Below are positions 5,571 to 6,076 of a stretch of 6,076 nt of DNA, piece by piece (within the stretch, counting starts at the first letter, position 1; every line of letters starts with the position of its first letter). The DNA lies in assembly GCA_036398215.1 (NCBI GenBank), contig DASWHK010000295.1, positions 1 through 6,076 of the forward strand. Direction: 5' to 3'. Below the pieces are notes generated by a model, which had not been told where the DNA came from, ran no database searches, and saw nothing but the letters and a program-made list of their open reading frames with translations. The DNA comes from DASWHK01 sp036398215. Lineage in GTDB: Bacteria; Acidobacteriota; UBA890. Made by a program: the position numbers and the translations under genes.

Positions 5571-5689
5571 CCGGCAACGAAACCGGGCCGGCCACCCCTT
5601 GTCAACAGTCACCCATCGGCTGCGGCCGACCCTGATGGATGAAGCCACGGTCGCCTGAAGCTTCTTGATTGGCGCACCCCGCGGGTTGT
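5571..5689 (-). other. Intergenic region upstream of the cytochrome c gene
   Basis: This 119-bp gap between the upstream minus-strand gene end and the cytochrome c start has no coding frame that I can support. Besides the TTGACA it holds the palindromes GAAGCTTC (5657-5664) and CCCGCGGG (near 5679-5686), the latter just after the upstream stop. Neither is followed by a T-run, so termination here is uncertain. Confidence 0.4.
5577..5605 (-). promoter_or_regulatory. Candidate cytochrome c promoter with consensus -35 and leaderless start
   Basis: The minus strand has a perfect TTGACA (5605-5600), a 17-bp spacer, then TTTCGT (5582-5577), a poor -10 match. Transcription would begin about at 5570, the A of the first ATG, giving a leaderless message. 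That fits the lack of a Shine-Dalgarno. The TTGACA could be chance, or the pair could be an alternative-sigma promoter with a CGTT -10 element. Confidence 0.35.
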
Positions 5690-6076
5690 TCACCGGGACC
5701 AGGCCTCCACGCGTCGCGCCGTCCACGGTACCGGCCGGCTGCCATCCTGCCACGCCGCCCGTCCCTGCAGCCGTTCGCCCGCAAGGCGCGCCTCGAAGCG
5801 GAGGTTGACGCCATCGCCGCGCGGGCCGCGCGCGGTTTCGATGAGAACGTCGCGCCCGGCGACCGTGCCGGTCACCGGGACCGACGCGCCCGACGCCAAC
5901 ACGAGCTCGCCATCGAGCCTCTGGAAGCTCTGCTCCAGGCGCAGGCTCGCTGCCCCACCCAGGCCCGCGAGCCCGTCCGGTTCCTCCGATTCCAAGCGCC
6001 AGAGTCCGCCGGCGGCGGCCGGGACGATCCACAGATAAAGGTCGGCGGGAGGATCGACGGCGACGCGGCGCCGATC
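5690..6076 (-). CDS. C-terminal part of a larger protein, probably the beta-rich tail domain of a SAM-dependent methyltransferase (5' end outside window)
   Basis: The minus-strand frame is open from the window edge to TGA 5692-5690, 128 codons with strong G/C third positions. No start is needed inside the window, and the TTG at 5995 is not a convincing one. The fragment begins with a segment containing LYLWIVPAAAGGLWRLES and continues as alternating hydrophobic/polar strands: LRLEQSFQRLDGEL, VPVTGTVAGRDVLIET, VNLRFEARLAGERLQGRAAW, ending in WTARRVEAWSR. From memory this pattern (an LWIVPA lead-in, then 'T/SGTV.GR.V' and 'F.ARL.G.RL.G.A' strands) occurs at the C-terminus of certain bacterial class I methyltransferases, after the Rossmann domain. 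That identification is by recall, since the catalytic part is not in the window. No frame break is visible. The downstream neighbour is the cytochrome c gene on the same strand, 119 bp away. Confidence 0.6.
   Translation of the reverse strand, partial: DRRRVAVDPPADLYLWIVPAAAGGLWRLESEEPDGLAGLGGAASLRLEQSFQRLDGELVLASGASVPVTGTVAGRDVLIETARGPRGDGVNLRFEARLAGERLQGRAAWQDGSRPVPWTARRVEAWSR

Noticed and set aside
5136..6032. Cytochrome c frame extended upstream to 298 codons
   Set aside because: The extension runs over the methyltransferase-like fragment in a different frame and would place the export signal in mid-protein. The signal peptide clearly begins at 5570.

Overview
This is a GC-rich window (roughly 70% G+C by eye, with third codon positions almost all G or C) from a bacterial chromosome. 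It holds ordinary, densely packed single-copy genes. I see no tRNA, rRNA, CRISPR array, insertion sequence or phage gene. The lineage cannot be fixed from the sequence. High GC, a short Cys-containing export signal on a cytochrome c, and this mix of families would suit a high-GC aerobe such as an Acidobacteriota-like or related soil or sediment lineage, but that is only a guess.

Layout: (1) 1-153, plus strand, is the last 50 codons of an unrecognised protein with a Gly/Arg-rich tail. (2) 272-3507, minus strand, is a run of three genes in transcription order: a dimethylargininase/arginine deiminase-family hydrolase (3507-2623), a NUDIX hydrolase of the ADP-ribose pyrophosphatase type (2465-1887), and an M32 metallocarboxypeptidase (1879-272). 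The last two are tightly coupled, because the carboxypeptidase ribosome-binding site lies inside the final codons of the NUDIX gene. (3) 3508-3637 is a divergent regulatory region with two 37-bp direct repeats, 72 bp apart. Each carries a palindrome and a TACAAT -10-like box. (4) 3638-5047, plus strand, is a 12-helix MATE-family exporter, followed at once by a GC-rich hairpin. (5) 5136-5570, minus strand, is a small exported monohaem cytochrome c. (6) 5690-6076, minus strand, is the C-terminal part of a larger protein, probably the beta-rich domain that follows some SAM-dependent methyltransferases.

Functionally, the left operon looks like peptide, modified-arginine and nucleotide-derivative turnover: M32 trims peptides, the DDAH-like enzyme would hydrolyse (methyl)arginine side chains, and NUDIX cleans up nucleotide sugars or ADP-ribose. 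A link between methylarginine release by proteolysis and its hydrolysis is attractive but inferred only from adjacency. The MATE exporter is divergent from that operon and may share its control region. I did not find a convincing new multi-gene system. The most unusual element is the duplicated promoter/operator-like unit between the DDAH-like and MATE genes, followed by a low-complexity insertion in the M32 enzyme.
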